64,000 bases of DNA, from the NCBI GenBank assembly GCA_039000515.1, contig JBCFYV010000012.1:37256387-37320386 (forward strand), in the 5' to 3' direction. This document shows positions 24,268-35,946 of this stretch, one piece after another. The stretch comes from Timema cristinae (Eukaryota > Arthropoda > Insecta > Phasmatodea > Timematidae). Positions within the stretch are counted from its first letter, which is position 1; each line of letters opens with the position of its first letter. Under the pieces are notes generated by a model. The model did no database searches. It saw nothing but the letters and a program-made list of their open reading frames with translations, and was not told where the DNA came from. A program made the position numbers and the translations under genes.

Positions 24268-26315
24268 TACCTCAAACTAAATGAAAAAATAAAAATGAAA
24301 CGTTGAAACGGCCCCTTAAGTTCATGATGCTTTGAATTTCTTTCTAAGTGCTGGCTAATTTGTTAGTAGATTCCTGTATTGTCTGTGTTTAGAAAACATA
24401 CTTCCGAAATTTCATTGGCTTTTTTATGTTTATAAAGGTCCTAATTGCAATTAAGTCTATAGTAATTGGATATACAACTTCGAATCCCACTCGCACCACC
24501 TTCTTTCTCTTGACTTAAAAATATTGATACCACAGGAACGCAAAACATTAACCTGGGGTGCCTTCGCTTGAAAAGTAACAAATTTAATATTAAATTCTCT
24601 AAATGTACAGGCTTCACGTTCCAAGTGTAAAATAATTCATCCCTCGGTTTATACCCATAATAAGTTGCTCGATAAGGTAACCTGGTTTATTTATGATTCT
24701 TGTGTTAAAATAAACTAAGATATTTTGAGGGAGCTTTCTTTCAATGACCCCTGCCCGTTTTATATTGTGAATGGAACACAGTTTTTGCTAGTGAAAGCAA
24801 AATAAATCAAAGCTAGCCATGGCATAGACGAAGAGAAACTGAGTCAGGATGAAAATTACCCCATGACTCAAATCAGAAGGTGCATTGTGTTTTCCACCAT
24901 CACGAGGTATGGAGTCGCCAACGGCACCCTAACGGTGCTTTTAATAATCAAGGTGTGAATGAGCAACAGGAACAGGACTTATGTTTTTAACAGCCAACAA
25001 ATATGGAAGTGTGATAGTCACCCCAATTGTCACGACCCTTTAACTTCACTTTTAGAGTAAATTAAGTTAGGAAGTTATTCAACAAATACATCTAAATTAA
25101 TTAATGTCATATTTATTTAACATAAAATAGCTTATTTACTATCTGGCACCCGAATACAATACAATTTTATTTAACATCGAAGATACTAAGAGTGATACTC
25201 GAATATCGAGAACGATTAAGGTCACATTTTCAGCTGGCAATTAGCAATCCGAAAGACTTCCAGTGAGATCATGACGCAATTATACACGTTTTTAGGCCAT
25301 ATTATTTTATTTATCTTTGCTGACAAGGCAGTTTTAATAACTTTGGTAACTGTGGCTCCTTGCGTAACATTTTCTAATGCAATAGTTTGCTGTACCACAC
25401 TCAGTTTTGGGTTGGTGTTGAGCCAATCGTATTCAAGATAAATAATTAAGGGTTCATGTCATATAATATAATGATACGTTAATAATTCTTTTGTAGCTTT
25501 AATAATTCGTTTATTCAAATAGCAATACGTATAATAGCCAACAATCATCATCAATGGAAGCTAATACGAACTAATTAAACCCTTGCAATATTAATGGAAC
25601 ATTTAAATCTTAAAAAATAATTTTTTATCGGCCTTCCCAACAGCTGTGAAATAAAAACCTTACCTCTGGTTATTTAATAGTTTTTAGTATTTTTAAGTGT
25701 AGCTATTGGCCAAATACGATCATATAGAGCTTGAAAAGCTTATCAAAAATACCGTATTTACATGGCGTTTATTTTATAAAAACAAGTACAGAATTTTAAT
25801 CTTCTACTAATCCAAGAAGACCTGGAAATATATAAATAAGCAATGGGAGTTAATATATTGGACACTTACCAGAGTTAAATAATACTCCCTTTCACTTTTC
25901 GTCGAGATGGACAATATTTACAGTGTTTTACGTACGGAGTTTATTGTCTTTGTTGCGTTCAAGCTGGTGCCCCTATTATCAATCAGGAGAACTAGCACGT
26001 GAAAGAAAATACATAGGTCAAACCAGAGAAAGAGAATTTTGTTGACATTTAAATGCCGCGAGATTCTAATTTCGTGATCTTTTATTTTATAAAGAAAAGT
26101 TATTATCTTATATCGATTATATTATGTTTTCAAACTGTTTTCGATTTTTCATTACTGTTTCTTACATCTCCATTTTAATATCATCAGTTAAACATTTTCG
26201 GGAGTTTTATTTTTTGGCAACTCTTCAACTCTGATGGAATGTTTTTGAATTGTCCCCGCCGGAAGTGAGCTGGCCAAATTCGAATTTTGATAGAAGCTCT
26301 ATTTATCTTGGCATA
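24268..26315. other. non-coding stretch
   Basis: About 2 kb of AT-rich DNA without a supportable gene or repeat. Confidence 0.4.
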
Positions 26316-26362
26316 GTTTATATTATTATTATTAGCACCGCGTCTTACTACCCGTTCGGGTT
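26316..26362 (-). repeat. SINE 3' end fragment
   Basis: ATT tail followed by only about 35 bases of the shared 3' end. Confidence 0.8.
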
Positions 26363-26564
26363 ATTTGGCGTCGTTTTAAAGATGTCATAACTCCACAGTT
26401 GTGGATTATACCACAAGAATAAATATTATCAAACGGGTATTATAATTGAAAGCTAATGTGTCAACAGTTAGCGTTGGATTCCAACTAGGAATTCAAACGT
26501 TTGTGTTTGAAAGTAGAGTAAAAAAGTGGGGAGTCTGGCGCGGGTTTTTAAGCAAGATGGCATC

Positions 26565-27200
26565 AATCTACCATTTTGAATTTTGTTGGCCATTTTAGAC
26601 TTTACATTTTGATGGCCATTTTGAATTTTTGAATTGTTGATGTCATTTTGTATTTTGATGGCCATTTTGAATTTGGCAGCCAATTTTCATTTTCAAAATG
26701 TTCCGACAGGTCTCAACAAGACTCAACAGACCTCAACAAGATTGATTTCTATATTTATTGATTGGCATAATATTGATTGACGTGTTTGAACATTTCTTAA
26801 CATGTCTGAACACGTTGGAATTTCGAGGGGTCTCTTCTGTCCTTATATCATGGTGTGTAAATCCAAGTTGGCAGATATCATACCCAAAAACTTGAATCCA
26901 TACCGTTACATCCTCATTTCCTCCCCTTTTTTTTTTATTTATTTTTTTTTGCGGTAGGGTGTCATTTTCATACTACTTCTGAACTGGTTTGAGCATGTTT
27001 GAGGATGGAATATCTTTGCATGGTTATGCATTCTGTTTCCTTTTTCTCCCCTCCGTAACCCTGCCGAACCAGTTTTGGGGTCTTAACAAGATTGATTGAA
27101 TTTTAGCTGTAATTTTGAATTTTCAAATTTTGGAAGTAATTTGAATTTTTGACATGTTCCAACAGGTTTCAACAAGACTAGACAGGTCTAAAAAAGAATT
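26565..27200. repeat. GGCCATTTTGAATTTT-type repeats
   Basis: 26565-26700 holds several copies of a roughly 30-base unit (TTTTGATGGCCATTTTGAAT). The adjoining ATGTTCCGACAGGTCTCAAC segment recurs near 27158 as ATGTTCCAACAGGTTTCAAC, so the block is partly duplicated. Non-coding. Confidence 0.6.
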
Positions 27201-27221
27201 ATTGATTAATTAATTCATTTA

Positions 27222-27980
27222 TTGACAGGTTGTATCCCTCGCTGTGGCTTCGAGGGTAACTGGTTGATGTCACGACGATGGCAACGTTGTGTTCAGACAC
27301 GTGTGGGTAGGGGTAGTAAAAAGGTTGGCGAGAGTGTTCCGGCAACGTTAGTCATAGTAAAACAAAAGGATGTCCTGGCAACGGGTTTTGTGGTCGAACA
27401 TGAGGAAGTACCGGTAACGTTAGCCGCGGTGGGAGATAGGGTGACGATGGAGAGAGAGGGTTAAACAATATTGATCTTCCGAACATAAGATAATTTAATA
27501 GCTCTTTCAAAGAGGTAACCCACCAGTTTGGGTAGCCACTCTCTGACTGGTCTCTTACCGAGGAACCCTCCACTGCTGCCTGGCCTTGTCCAATGAAAGA
27601 AAAGGGAGCTTCCCATTGGCACGGGAAAACGTGAGCGATATTGGCCATCAAGCGAGCCAATAGAAAGAGGAGTTCCCATGTGCGCTGAGTACAGCGTGAA
27701 ACTCGTCATGGACGGAATAGAGCACATTAAGTGTGGAGCAGCAGTCGCAGTCACATCTTAGCATGATTTGATGCACCCTGAAGTGGAGCACGAGAGAAAA
27801 TTCCAACACGTCCCAACCAATTGGTCACACCGAGTAGTTTAGGATTCTAAAACAAACGGATTGTCACGATTCGTGAAGTTTCTGAAACAAATAAAAACAT
27901 ATTGTTGCTATTGGTGGGTTAAAAAAAAGTATAATGGGAAACCAAATAAGGGTTTATAGAGTTACGTGCGGAGACACTTC
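27222..27980. other. GC-richer non-coding or unknown segment
   Basis: Overlapping short ORFs on both strands with no recognisable domain. Four CCAAT/ATTGG boxes lie within about 70 bases at 27590-27662, which is promoter-like but has no identified downstream gene. Confidence 0.35.
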
Positions 27981-28099
27981 TATGGAGTGCTGGCTGAGAG
28001 CCTCCCAAACCACTGATTGACACTTCTCGCTTATTCGATCAGGGCTTTAGGAAGTCCAGGTTCGATTACGTAATTCCCAAGACCCTGGAAAAGAGTATG

Positions 28100-30696
28100 G
28101 TGGCACCGGGAAGTCTGTCGTAGGAGGACTGCGCCAGCTTCTGGAAGTGGTCCTTGATGGTAGGCTTATCTAGGTCACGATACAGTCACATTCCAAACTT
28201 ACCAAGGTGCATCCACAATGATCCTCAAACACCTGCTCTGCAACACCTGCGTACTTCTCATATACGTGTCCACCAGGTGTCCCCAAGCAGGACACGCATA
28301 GTTGAGGATCGGTCTGAGCAACTGTTTATACAGAGTCAGGCAGTTGCTTGTAGCCAGGGTTTTACGCTTGTTAAGCAGTGGACCTAGCCTCACCTTGTTA
28401 AGTCTCTCAGTGCATTGTAGTCACCATGTCATTTTGGTGTCCAGTGTAAGTCCCAGGTACTTAGAACTGTTCGCCAATCTGATCTGCTCTCCAAACAGCT
28501 GGAGTGGGGCCAGACTGTAGAACTTTCTTTTCTATGAGAAGAGCACTGATGTGCTCTTCTCCGCGTTAATATTTGCCCTCCAGGTGGTCAGCCACCCCTC
28601 CAAATGCGTCAGGTGCGTCTGGAGTCAGCTCCCCACCAGCTGCCCTCACCATGACTCCGCTACTAGAGCCGTGTCAACCGCATACAACTTGGTGTTTGGG
28701 GACTTATTAATGTCGTTCACATACAGACTGAAGAGCACCGGGCCCACTAGGGAACCCTGCAGCCCTCCAGCCTGGATACTTATGACTTGGGAAGTGGTGT
28801 TCCCAAAGGTAGTGGAGAAGGTGCGGTGGTATAGATAAGATTGTTCAACCTTAACTAGGTAGAAGGTCAGGTTCAGGGAGAGTAGTTTTAAAAGGAGACC
28901 ATCGTGCAAACATGGTAAAAGGCCTTTTCCACGTCAAGAAAGACAGCACCAGTCAGCTTATTGATGTTGAAATTCCTCGTGACCTGCTCCACTAGCCGGA
29001 CGAGTGTGTGAGACGTATCGTGTCCCACCCGAAAGCCGAACTACTTGTCCACCAAGATGCCCACCTCACGAACATGTCAGGTCAGTCTTGTCAGTAGAAG
29101 TCTCTTGAACAACTTGCCCAAACAGTCGAGCAAGCTGATCGGTAGGTAAGACGAAGACGGGTCATTACCCGATTTATGAAAGCAGAGTACATTGGCGTGC
29201 TTCCAGAGCTCGGGGAAGTGACTCAGGAGCAGGACGGCGTTGTTTAACTCCACAAGGAAGTTAATTTCCTCATAGAGCAGCTTTCTGAGGACCGCATTAT
29301 TGATACCGTCACATCTGGGGGCCTTGTTTAGTCTTAGAGCAGCTAACGCTCACGACATTTCTGTCACCTCCGTGGATAAGGTTCATCCAAGGGTCTGTGC
29401 AAGACCGCACCGACGACCTGAGCCACGTGCACAATGTGAACTGGGGCTGACGGGTAGTCAGTCGGTACAAATTGTGCCTCTAAGTGCTCAGTGAGAGTAT
29501 CGGCATTCTCCTGGTCAGAGTTAGCCACCCCATTACGACATAAAATAGGGGGCATTGATGCAGGGACCCACATCAAGTTCCTCGTGATGCGCCACAGGGA
29601 CTTGTCGTGTTCGCACAGGCTCTCAATCTTGCCTTCCCATACACTGTTCTGGTATTCTTGGACCATCTAGTGAACCGCATGGACTTTGCGGCTCCAGTTA
29701 GCCTTGTATACCCGGTCCCTCGAGATTTTCCAAGCCTTCCTCAGCCGATTTTTCTCCCGGATGTGCTTGAGGATAGAACTGGGCAAATAAGCCTGTGGCG
29801 TCCTCTCAGGACGATGCCTTGGTGTCGAAGCTTCGAGTGACCCTTGATGGCGGAAGTTATGAACTCTGCACCACGATTGATTTTTGCTGTTGTTCGAAAG
29901 GTAGGGGTGAGTCCTAACCTCTCTATCAACACACTCGTGAGCCTGTACCAGTCAGTGCACGTAAGGTCAGGATTTTAGGAGGTTTATGAAGGATACTGCG
30001 CGTCCCAAGTTCACAAGAACGGGATTGAGATTCGAGTATAGCTCAGCTAGAGACTTCAGCTCTAACCACCTTTTGATCCCACTGGAAACAACGAAGTAGA
30101 GGACGTCCGGGAAACCAAGAGGATTGTGAGGGAAGTGGGTAGGGTTGGGAGGCCGGAAGCCACCAAGCCATATAGATCTATGACATCGTGGAGAAATCCT
30201 CCAAGAGCGCACATAATCTTAGAGCCTCATGGAGGGTGCTTAGCGTTGAAGTCATCACCGATTAAAACAGGCGTCGTACCTCAAAACAGCACCTCCATGA
30301 CAGCCCTCGTAGCCCGGTCAAACCGACGATAGGGAGGGAAGTATATGGAAATGAGACGCACTATGCCGGTAGAGATCACCAGTTGGATAGCCGTTGCGTC
30401 CATGTGTTGGAGGGAGGAAGCAAGATGACGTGATGGTCAAGGCTCCTCCGGACCAGGACCGCAGTACCGCCCCTTCCCACATCTCCCACTCGGTCACTTC
30501 AATGTCAGATGAACTCTGCTAACGAGAACCTCTTTGCGGAACGCAAGTGGGTTTCTCCCAACAGCATTACGTCGAAACGATGCTTTGCCAGGAAACTTTC
30601 AAGCCCAGCCTTCTTCCCCGTGACTCCGTTAGCGTCCCAGAGTGCAACTGTGAGCTCCTTCGGCGCTGGTGGACCTTTATTCGGGTGTACTGCCAT
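28100..30696 (-). pseudogene. Jockey-like ORF2: endonuclease + reverse transcriptase
   Basis: Starts at the ATG at 30696 with an APE-type endonuclease (LTVALWDANGV, then GETHL near 30580). The GDDFNAKH box near 30245 is followed by a premature stop. The linker (29364-29666) has the WRITRNL-type words usual before Jockey reverse transcriptases. The RT core near 28750-28710 shows GGLQGSLVGPVLFSLYVNDI, but the catalytic YxDD box reads YAVD, so the second motif residue pair is damaged. The C-terminal part at 28199-28393 has YKQLLRPILNYACPAWG. Non-functional. Confidence 0.85.
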
Positions 30697-30793
30697 GAGA
30701 GACCAGGTAGAGGATGATGTGCTCCATGACCAGGTGACCACGGTTACTCCTCAGAGATTCCTGGACCTTCCTCAAGAGACTCTATGAAAAGTC

Positions 30794-31302
30794 TCATGGA
30801 TCCAGTCCTGAAATGCCTTTGAGTAGTTCAATGTAATTTTTGAGCTTTGCACTGTCAATCTCTAGGGTAGGTGTGGGGAGTGGGTTGGGTATGGGAGTGG
30901 CAGGGGTGAAAGAGGTAGGTGTGAGGAGCAGGTTGGGTGTGGGGGTAACAGGGCGAAAGGGGTAGGAGTGGGGAGTAGTAGGAAAGGTTTGAAAGGTGTA
31001 GGGATAGAAGTTCAGGGTGTGGGGAGAGGGAAATGACGGTTGTGATTGGGAGAGGAGTGGTCTTGGACGGGTCCTCGACCGAGAGGGAAGAACTGATGCC
31101 ACTGGTTCTGGTAAAGTGGCTTTGGCAGGTGCCCCGGCCTGAGGTGGAGGGGTTGGTCTCCCTGACAGCACATTGGCGAAATATTGCACTAGCGGCTTCG
31201 GTGTTGGAGCTGGATTCACGGTCACCTTGCGTACTGCAACGTGCACCGATGGCTTCTGGCCTTTTCTTAAACCATCCGCACTCCCTTCTTGACCCTTGGA
31301 GG
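30794..31302 (-). pseudogene. LINE ORF1 (Gag-like) remnant
   Basis: Proline-rich, low-complexity reading frame ending KNYIELLKGISGLDP just upstream of ORF2, in the position of a Jockey Gag C-terminus. The zinc-knuckle part is not visible; it may be lost in the gap. Confidence 0.5.
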
Positions 31303-31402
31303 NNNNNNNNNNNNNNNNNNNNNNNNNNNNNNNNNNNNNNNNNNNNNNNNNNNNNNNNNNNNNNNNNNNNNNNNNNNNNNNNNNNNNNNNNNNNNNNNNN
31401 NN
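31303..31402. other. assembly gap (100 N)
   Basis: Exactly 100 N, the conventional filler for a gap of unknown size. Translations across it are meaningless. Confidence 0.99.
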
Positions 31403-31464
31403 TTGATATAAATTTCATATTAACGTTGCGTGGAAAAGCATGAGTTGGCATCAATTTTTATGGT

Positions 31465-31840
31465 AAGATAGAAGGGAACGCGAGAAAAGGCTAGTGTTTT
31501 TGCAGTTTTTATGGATTTTTTTTTTTCCAAAATAAATATAAAAACTCTCCAGTAGAAACAAGTGTAATTTTCTTTATATGGTGACCTCAACAATTTTGGA
31601 ATATCTGTTATGAGCATAGCGACAATATCTAACAAACATTTTAAATGAAGATAAAAACTTGTTATTAAATTACAGGACACGCTTCAAAGATTCAAGCACT
31701 TTTGATACCATCGTGAGAAGAAAATTAAACTCTCTGTTTCCACTGGAGCAATATTTTATTTGCTTACATCGAAAAAAAAAGTTTTGCTATACAAACTGCA
31801 AAAACAATGGCATTTTTTGCGTCCTCTTCCACCAACCTTA
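31465..31840. repeat. foldback (MITE-like) element
   Basis: About 100 bases at each end are inverted relative to each other: GAACGCGAGAAAAGGCTAGT at the left pairs with the complement of GGCATTTTTTGCGTCCTCTT at the right, and the CTCCAGTAGAAACA and CTCCAGTGGAAACA words also pair. Non-coding. Confidence 0.65.
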
Positions 31841-31984
31841 AGGTGATCTGTGGTACCAAATAACGCTGCTTTTATATTAGACACCTACAAAATAATAAAT
31901 TCAAATAAATTGTGCCAGTATAAATAACTCAATTAGAGCCAATGTTGAATCAGAAACTTCTAATCTATTTATACCTATGTACGC

Positions 31985-32430
31985 TTGACAAAATATTGTT
32001 CTCCATAACTGGTCTGTTGAAAATACCTTTCATATTTAATGCATTTACTTATTCTCTACAAAATACGGCCCTCCATGGATTGTCTGCTAAAAGAAATATA
32101 TAAAATTCTTATTTTAATGTATTTCCTTTACGCTAAACAAATTTGAGTTCTCCATGGATCGTTATGCTAAAAGAAATGAAAATACTTAACTTTAATGTAA
32201 TTTTATTTCCTTTTACACTGAACAAATACAAAATTGTTCTACATGATCATCCCACAAAGTAGAATGATTGATTTAATATTTAATTTAGTAATTTACTTCC
32301 ATGTACAATAAACAAAATACCATCCTCCATGTTTATTGCTAAGCAGATTAAGAAAACTTTTAATAATAACTCATATATTTCACTGTACTGTCCACAACTG
32401 GTCAGCTAAGTATAGTTTTATTTAATGGCA
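31985..32430. repeat. degenerate ~90-bp tandem repeat
   Basis: Four to five decayed units built around CTCCATGGAT..TGCTAAAAGAAAT and a following TTTAATGTA..TTTCC segment. It directly borders the Polinton insertion site. Confidence 0.55.
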
Positions 32431-32438
32431 GTTTAAAC

Positions 32439-32444
32439 CACATT
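32439..32444. other. Polinton target-site duplication, left
   Basis: CACATT, identical to 50714-50719. Six-base duplications are the rule for Polinton integration. Confidence 0.95.
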
Positions 32445-33129
32445 AGTAGTGGGGGGGTCGTTTCGATCAGTCATTTATACATAAAACTGCCTATATGTCA
32501 GAGCGTTTATATCGAAAACGTTCTATATTTGGGGGGTCGTTTCGGATCAGTCATTTTATACATAAAAACTGCCTATATGTCAGAGCGTTTATATCTAAAA
32601 CGGTCTATATTTGGGGTTTGTTTTTTACCTCTCCCGCCCCTTTTCCCCTCCTCCTGCCCTCCCCCCTGGCATACGCCGGACATGTTGGTTGTTAATTAAT
32701 TAATTGGTAGGATAGAGGCGTTGGAGTTATTATTGGTAGGATAGAGGTTTTTTTATTCATCAATTAGGGCGCTGTAGTTTATTTGCTGAAGCATAGAGCC
32801 ACTCGCGCTCCACGTCTTTCTCCTCCGATTGGTAGGATAGAGGTGTTTTTTTATTCATCAATTAGGGCGCTGTAGTTTATTTGAAGAAGCATAGAGCCAC
32901 CCGCGCTCCACGTCTTTCTCCGCAGGCTGACCGATACCAAATGACGCCAGCTTCTCCAACAGTGGCAATCAGCCTTTCACTTTTCCCTCCCCTACCCCTC
33001 CCTCAGAGCCGGGGTTGTTCATCCTGGTTTTCCCCCCTCCCGGTCATTACCTTCTGGGGGGCGACGTACCGAGCAATAACCTCCATTCACCTTGAGGAGT
33101 CATTGTGTTTCTCAAAATAGACACCTGTA
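32445..33129 (+). repeat. Polinton left terminal inverted repeat
   Basis: 685 bases matching 50029-50713 in reverse. Inside are two direct subterminal repeats: an ~80-base unit repeated at about 32452 and 32533 (CAGAGCGTTTATATC words) and a ~110-base unit repeated at about 32706-32935 (TTAGGGCGCTGTAGTTTATT words). Differences between left and right copies are mostly one-base length changes. Confidence 0.95.
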
Positions 33130-34314
33130 AGGCAGCTATGAAAAGTCCCGTTACACGGCAGATTCGCTTTTACATTCCGTGAAAGCGGCCGGCCCAAGTC
33201 AGCTCTCAACGGAGGAATAATATTGAATTTAATGTTCGCAACTATATCCCTATGAAAGTTTAAGCCCACACATCAATGCACTCAACATTTGCGAGAGTAC
33301 CTTCAGATGCACTGAGGGAGGGTAGATTTTAGCGACGCCCGTTTTGCACGGTGAATTTACTGTAGTTTGTAATTCGTGTGTCTAGATTGGATTCGAACCA
33401 GAGACCATCAAATTACTGAGCGCCTTACCGACGGCCCGATTAGTTGTTACCCCTTAATAGGCGATAACACCGCACAACTTCGACTCAATGTTAATAATTC
33501 TCTCGCCCTCTGCAAGAGCGGACTAAGTACAGATAAATTAAATGGCTAATCCTCGGTAATTGTATCTGTATAACGAATATGAAAACGGGTATTTAGCTTA
33601 TCATTGCACGTAACATAAAGAATGACCACATGGTTTAAGGCGCTACTATAGCAAAAGACTATACTACATAAGCACCGTGATTTTTTTCCTAGATATTTTA
33701 CTTTATAAACTTATGTAAAAGTTATTATTTATGTTATCAAAAATATATATATAGCCGCCATGATTTTTTTCCCGAGGTATTTAACATAGGAACATGTGTA
33801 AAGGTTATACATTATTTAATATTTAATATTATATTAATTGCCGTACAGGGTTTGTCGTGCTTGCTTATCGGCCCACTAGATGGCATTGAAAGCCTGTTTA
33901 GTTAATGTGAGGTTTCTAGGAGAGTTTACAAATAATAAATAAGGCAATGTAAGGTTTTCTTTAACAATTTGCTGAGTATTTATCATACGCCCGGCCATGT
34001 GATATTTTAAACGGTCAGAACCCCGTATTCATACGTCAAGTCAGGTGATCTGCAGTACAAATAATTCTAGGGTAGAAAGCAAATAAAAGTTCTGTCTGAA
34101 TACTCACTATTTAACATATTCATACGTCTCAAGTCATGTGATATACAGCATATACTTTAAACAGGCAGAATCCCCTATTCATACGTCAAAGTACTCACAG
34201 TCGGCAAAGACCTAAATAATATTGCGCTTGTAAATTAATTGTTGATTGTCAATAAAAAAAAACTAGTAAGAATATGTTGTTAATATTTAAGGTAAGGTGA
34301 CGAGTTCACACACG

Positions 34315-34560
34315 GTATTTAATATCTTGGGATAGTGTACCCACATTTGCCTCAGTGTTCGAAGTCAAACCAATGATGAACCCCGCTAAGTAGATAGGAG
34401 GACGGAAAATGTACCCGCATTTTCACGAAGGGTGCGGAAAAAACACCTTTGGTCTACGTTTGCGGGAGGCTGACACCTAGAATGGTCATGTACCAGAACG
34501 GGAATCAAACCGCGACCTCCCAGGCATTGGCAGTGACGTCTTAGACTACGCTACCTGTGA
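34315..34560 (-). repeat. diverged tRNA-SINE inside the Polinton
   Basis: Reverse box B-like GGGAATCAAACCGCGACCTC and a head-like CAGTGACGTCTTAGACTACG at the right; the body resembles family A. Confidence 0.5.
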
Positions 34561-34689
34561 TGCAGGTGAATAACAAACGCATACCGAGCAAGTATGTTGA
34601 TAGATACTGACCGCCGGTAAAGTAGCTATATGCTCTTCATACTATAGTTTTGGTCTTTCTACCAAACAAATTAAAATATTTAAGGTAAG

Positions 34690-34860
34690 GTTTCAAGTTC
34701 CAAACCCGTGACCTCTGGCTTAGTACGCCATTGCTCTGACCACTGAGCTATCCAGGATTCGTTCCGTGCTCAGGGTCATTCTTCACTCATATTTAAGGCA
34801 GTGGAACAGAGCATCGAGCAGGCACCTCCGTCCACTTCGCTGGGTCGATGCCGACTACTG
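34690..34860 (-). repeat. SINE family D inside the Polinton
   Basis: Box A complement CTCTGACCACTGAGCTATCC and the GGGTCATTCTTCACTCAT segment match the copy at 17108. It ends about 100 bases before the TATA box of the first gene. Confidence 0.65.
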
Positions 34861-34966
34861 AAATAACGGGATTTACAAAGGGACTTATGGACAGGTCTGT
34901 GTTGCGCATGCGCAGAGACACATTAGAGTATTAGGTCATTACAGACGGCAGGCTCTTTGAAGAGGG

Positions 34967-34974
34967 TATAAATA
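34967..34974 (+). promoter_or_regulatory. TATA box, early Polinton promoter
   Basis: TATAAATA, 62 bases before the first ATG. The same octamer precedes the ATPase gene, so both main transcription units of the element seem to use the same core promoter. Confidence 0.75.
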
Positions 34975-35035
34975 GAACCCGCTCATTACATTTGGTCATT
35001 TCAATTTGTGATTGACGCCGCCGAACATCAAAAAA

Positions 35036-35618
35036 ATGAGTTTCGAGTCGCTAGAAAATTTTCTAAATTTAGGTAAGTTTTTTTTCTGTATATTTTAACT
35101 GGTGTTTTTTTTTTTTGTTGACTAATACAGCTGGGGCGTACAATGGTGTTCTTCTTTTTTTGTTAGTTGAAGAGCCCCCGATGATTGGAGGGGATATACA
35201 ACCGGAGGATCCCAATAGCCTGGACCAGCTGCTACTGTTCGATGAAAACGGAATTTGCAACGCTGATGCTAACGCGTCGATGGGTAAGTAACAGACTAAA
35301 AACATATATATTGGAGTCTTGTTGGTGTTTTTTTTTCCTGTAAATGCTAATTAATTTGTATTTATTTAATTTCAGACTACTGGGATCCGTACGGTTTAGA
35401 CGAAGGGCTTCGGGGGTGCATACCGTCAGTTGTAGAGACATCGACTCCCCCGGAGGCGCCCTTACGAATCGGTGCCACTCACGACGCCACTGATGTCGCC
35501 CCCAGGCCCTCTCCCTGTATCTTTGCGCCCGCGCCCCTACCACCGGTACCCCTGGTCGCCATGGGAAATGCACCTCCCGCTGTTTGGGCAGATTTGGACA
35601 CCCTTGACCGACTGCTAT
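35036..35618 (+). CDS. spliced acidic leader exons upstream of PolB
   Basis: Three exons: 35036-35072, 35167-35283, 35376-35618. Each ends at a GTAAGT donor and the two internal acceptors are TTGTTAG and TTTCAG; a CTAAT branch-like site lies at 35122. An alternative acceptor at 35130 would add 12 in-frame residues. All introns are phase 1, and exon 3 is in phase with the acceptor at 37678 that opens the polymerase frame. The roughly 132-residue product is acidic and proline-rich. It repeats SLENFL, SLDQLL and TLDRLL, of which LDQLL and LDRLL are LxxLL motifs like those that bind transcriptional co-regulators. I do not recognise the protein. It could be an N-terminal extension of PolB or a separate early regulator: unspliced read-through after exon 3 would stop at 35738-35740. 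Confidence 0.65.
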
Positions 35619-35946
35619 GTAAGTACCTTCTACATGTAGCCAGTAGGCAGTGTAGCTTTCTCTCTCTCGCACAAATCCTGTTATATCGCCCTCAGAGTCG
35701 AAAACTATTGCTAGCAGTGAGCTTGTACTACATCGTTTAGTGTATAAAAGAATGCGTTGTGTTTACAGTTTAGAGCAAGGAAAACTATATTGCTACTTAA
35801 ACGTTTATTAAAAATCCTACCTGTATGATTTATACTGAGCCATTGGGGGGGGGGGGGGGAGTCCTTGGTTCAATTCCCTCTTGGGATAAGCGAAAATACT
35901 GGTTTAGTCAACTATTTTGTTCAATAAAGGGTCCCGGGTTCAAAGA

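Larger units (their letters stand above)
27990..31302 (-). mobile_element. Jockey-like non-LTR retrotransposon (LINE), decayed
   Basis: Reverse-strand element whose 5' part runs into the assembly gap. In order: a proline-rich ORF1 remnant, an endonuclease domain, a linker, reverse transcriptase, and the region after it. Stops and frame shifts occur throughout. The 3' limit is estimated. Confidence 0.8.
33130..34960. other. Polinton left non-coding region
   Basis: About 1.8 kb without an ORF of note. It holds two short tandem duplications (33665-33830, period about 82; 34005-34195, with CTATTCATACGTCAA words) and SINE relics listed separately. Bases 33360-33440 also show a reverse box B-like GGATTCGAACC. 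Confidence 0.6.

Noticed and set aside
27222..27464. 80-residue + strand ORF in a GC-richer segment
   Set aside because: No recognised domain, no splice or promoter evidence, overlapping ORFs on the other strand.
27505..27535. Histone 3' stem-loop (CTCTTTCAAAGAG followed by ACCCACC)
   Set aside because: Stem and loop do not fit the histone consensus and no histone coding sequence is near.
31033..31443. ORFs spanning the N run on both strands
   Set aside because: Their middle is assembly filler; the + strand frame opposite the LINE has no support.
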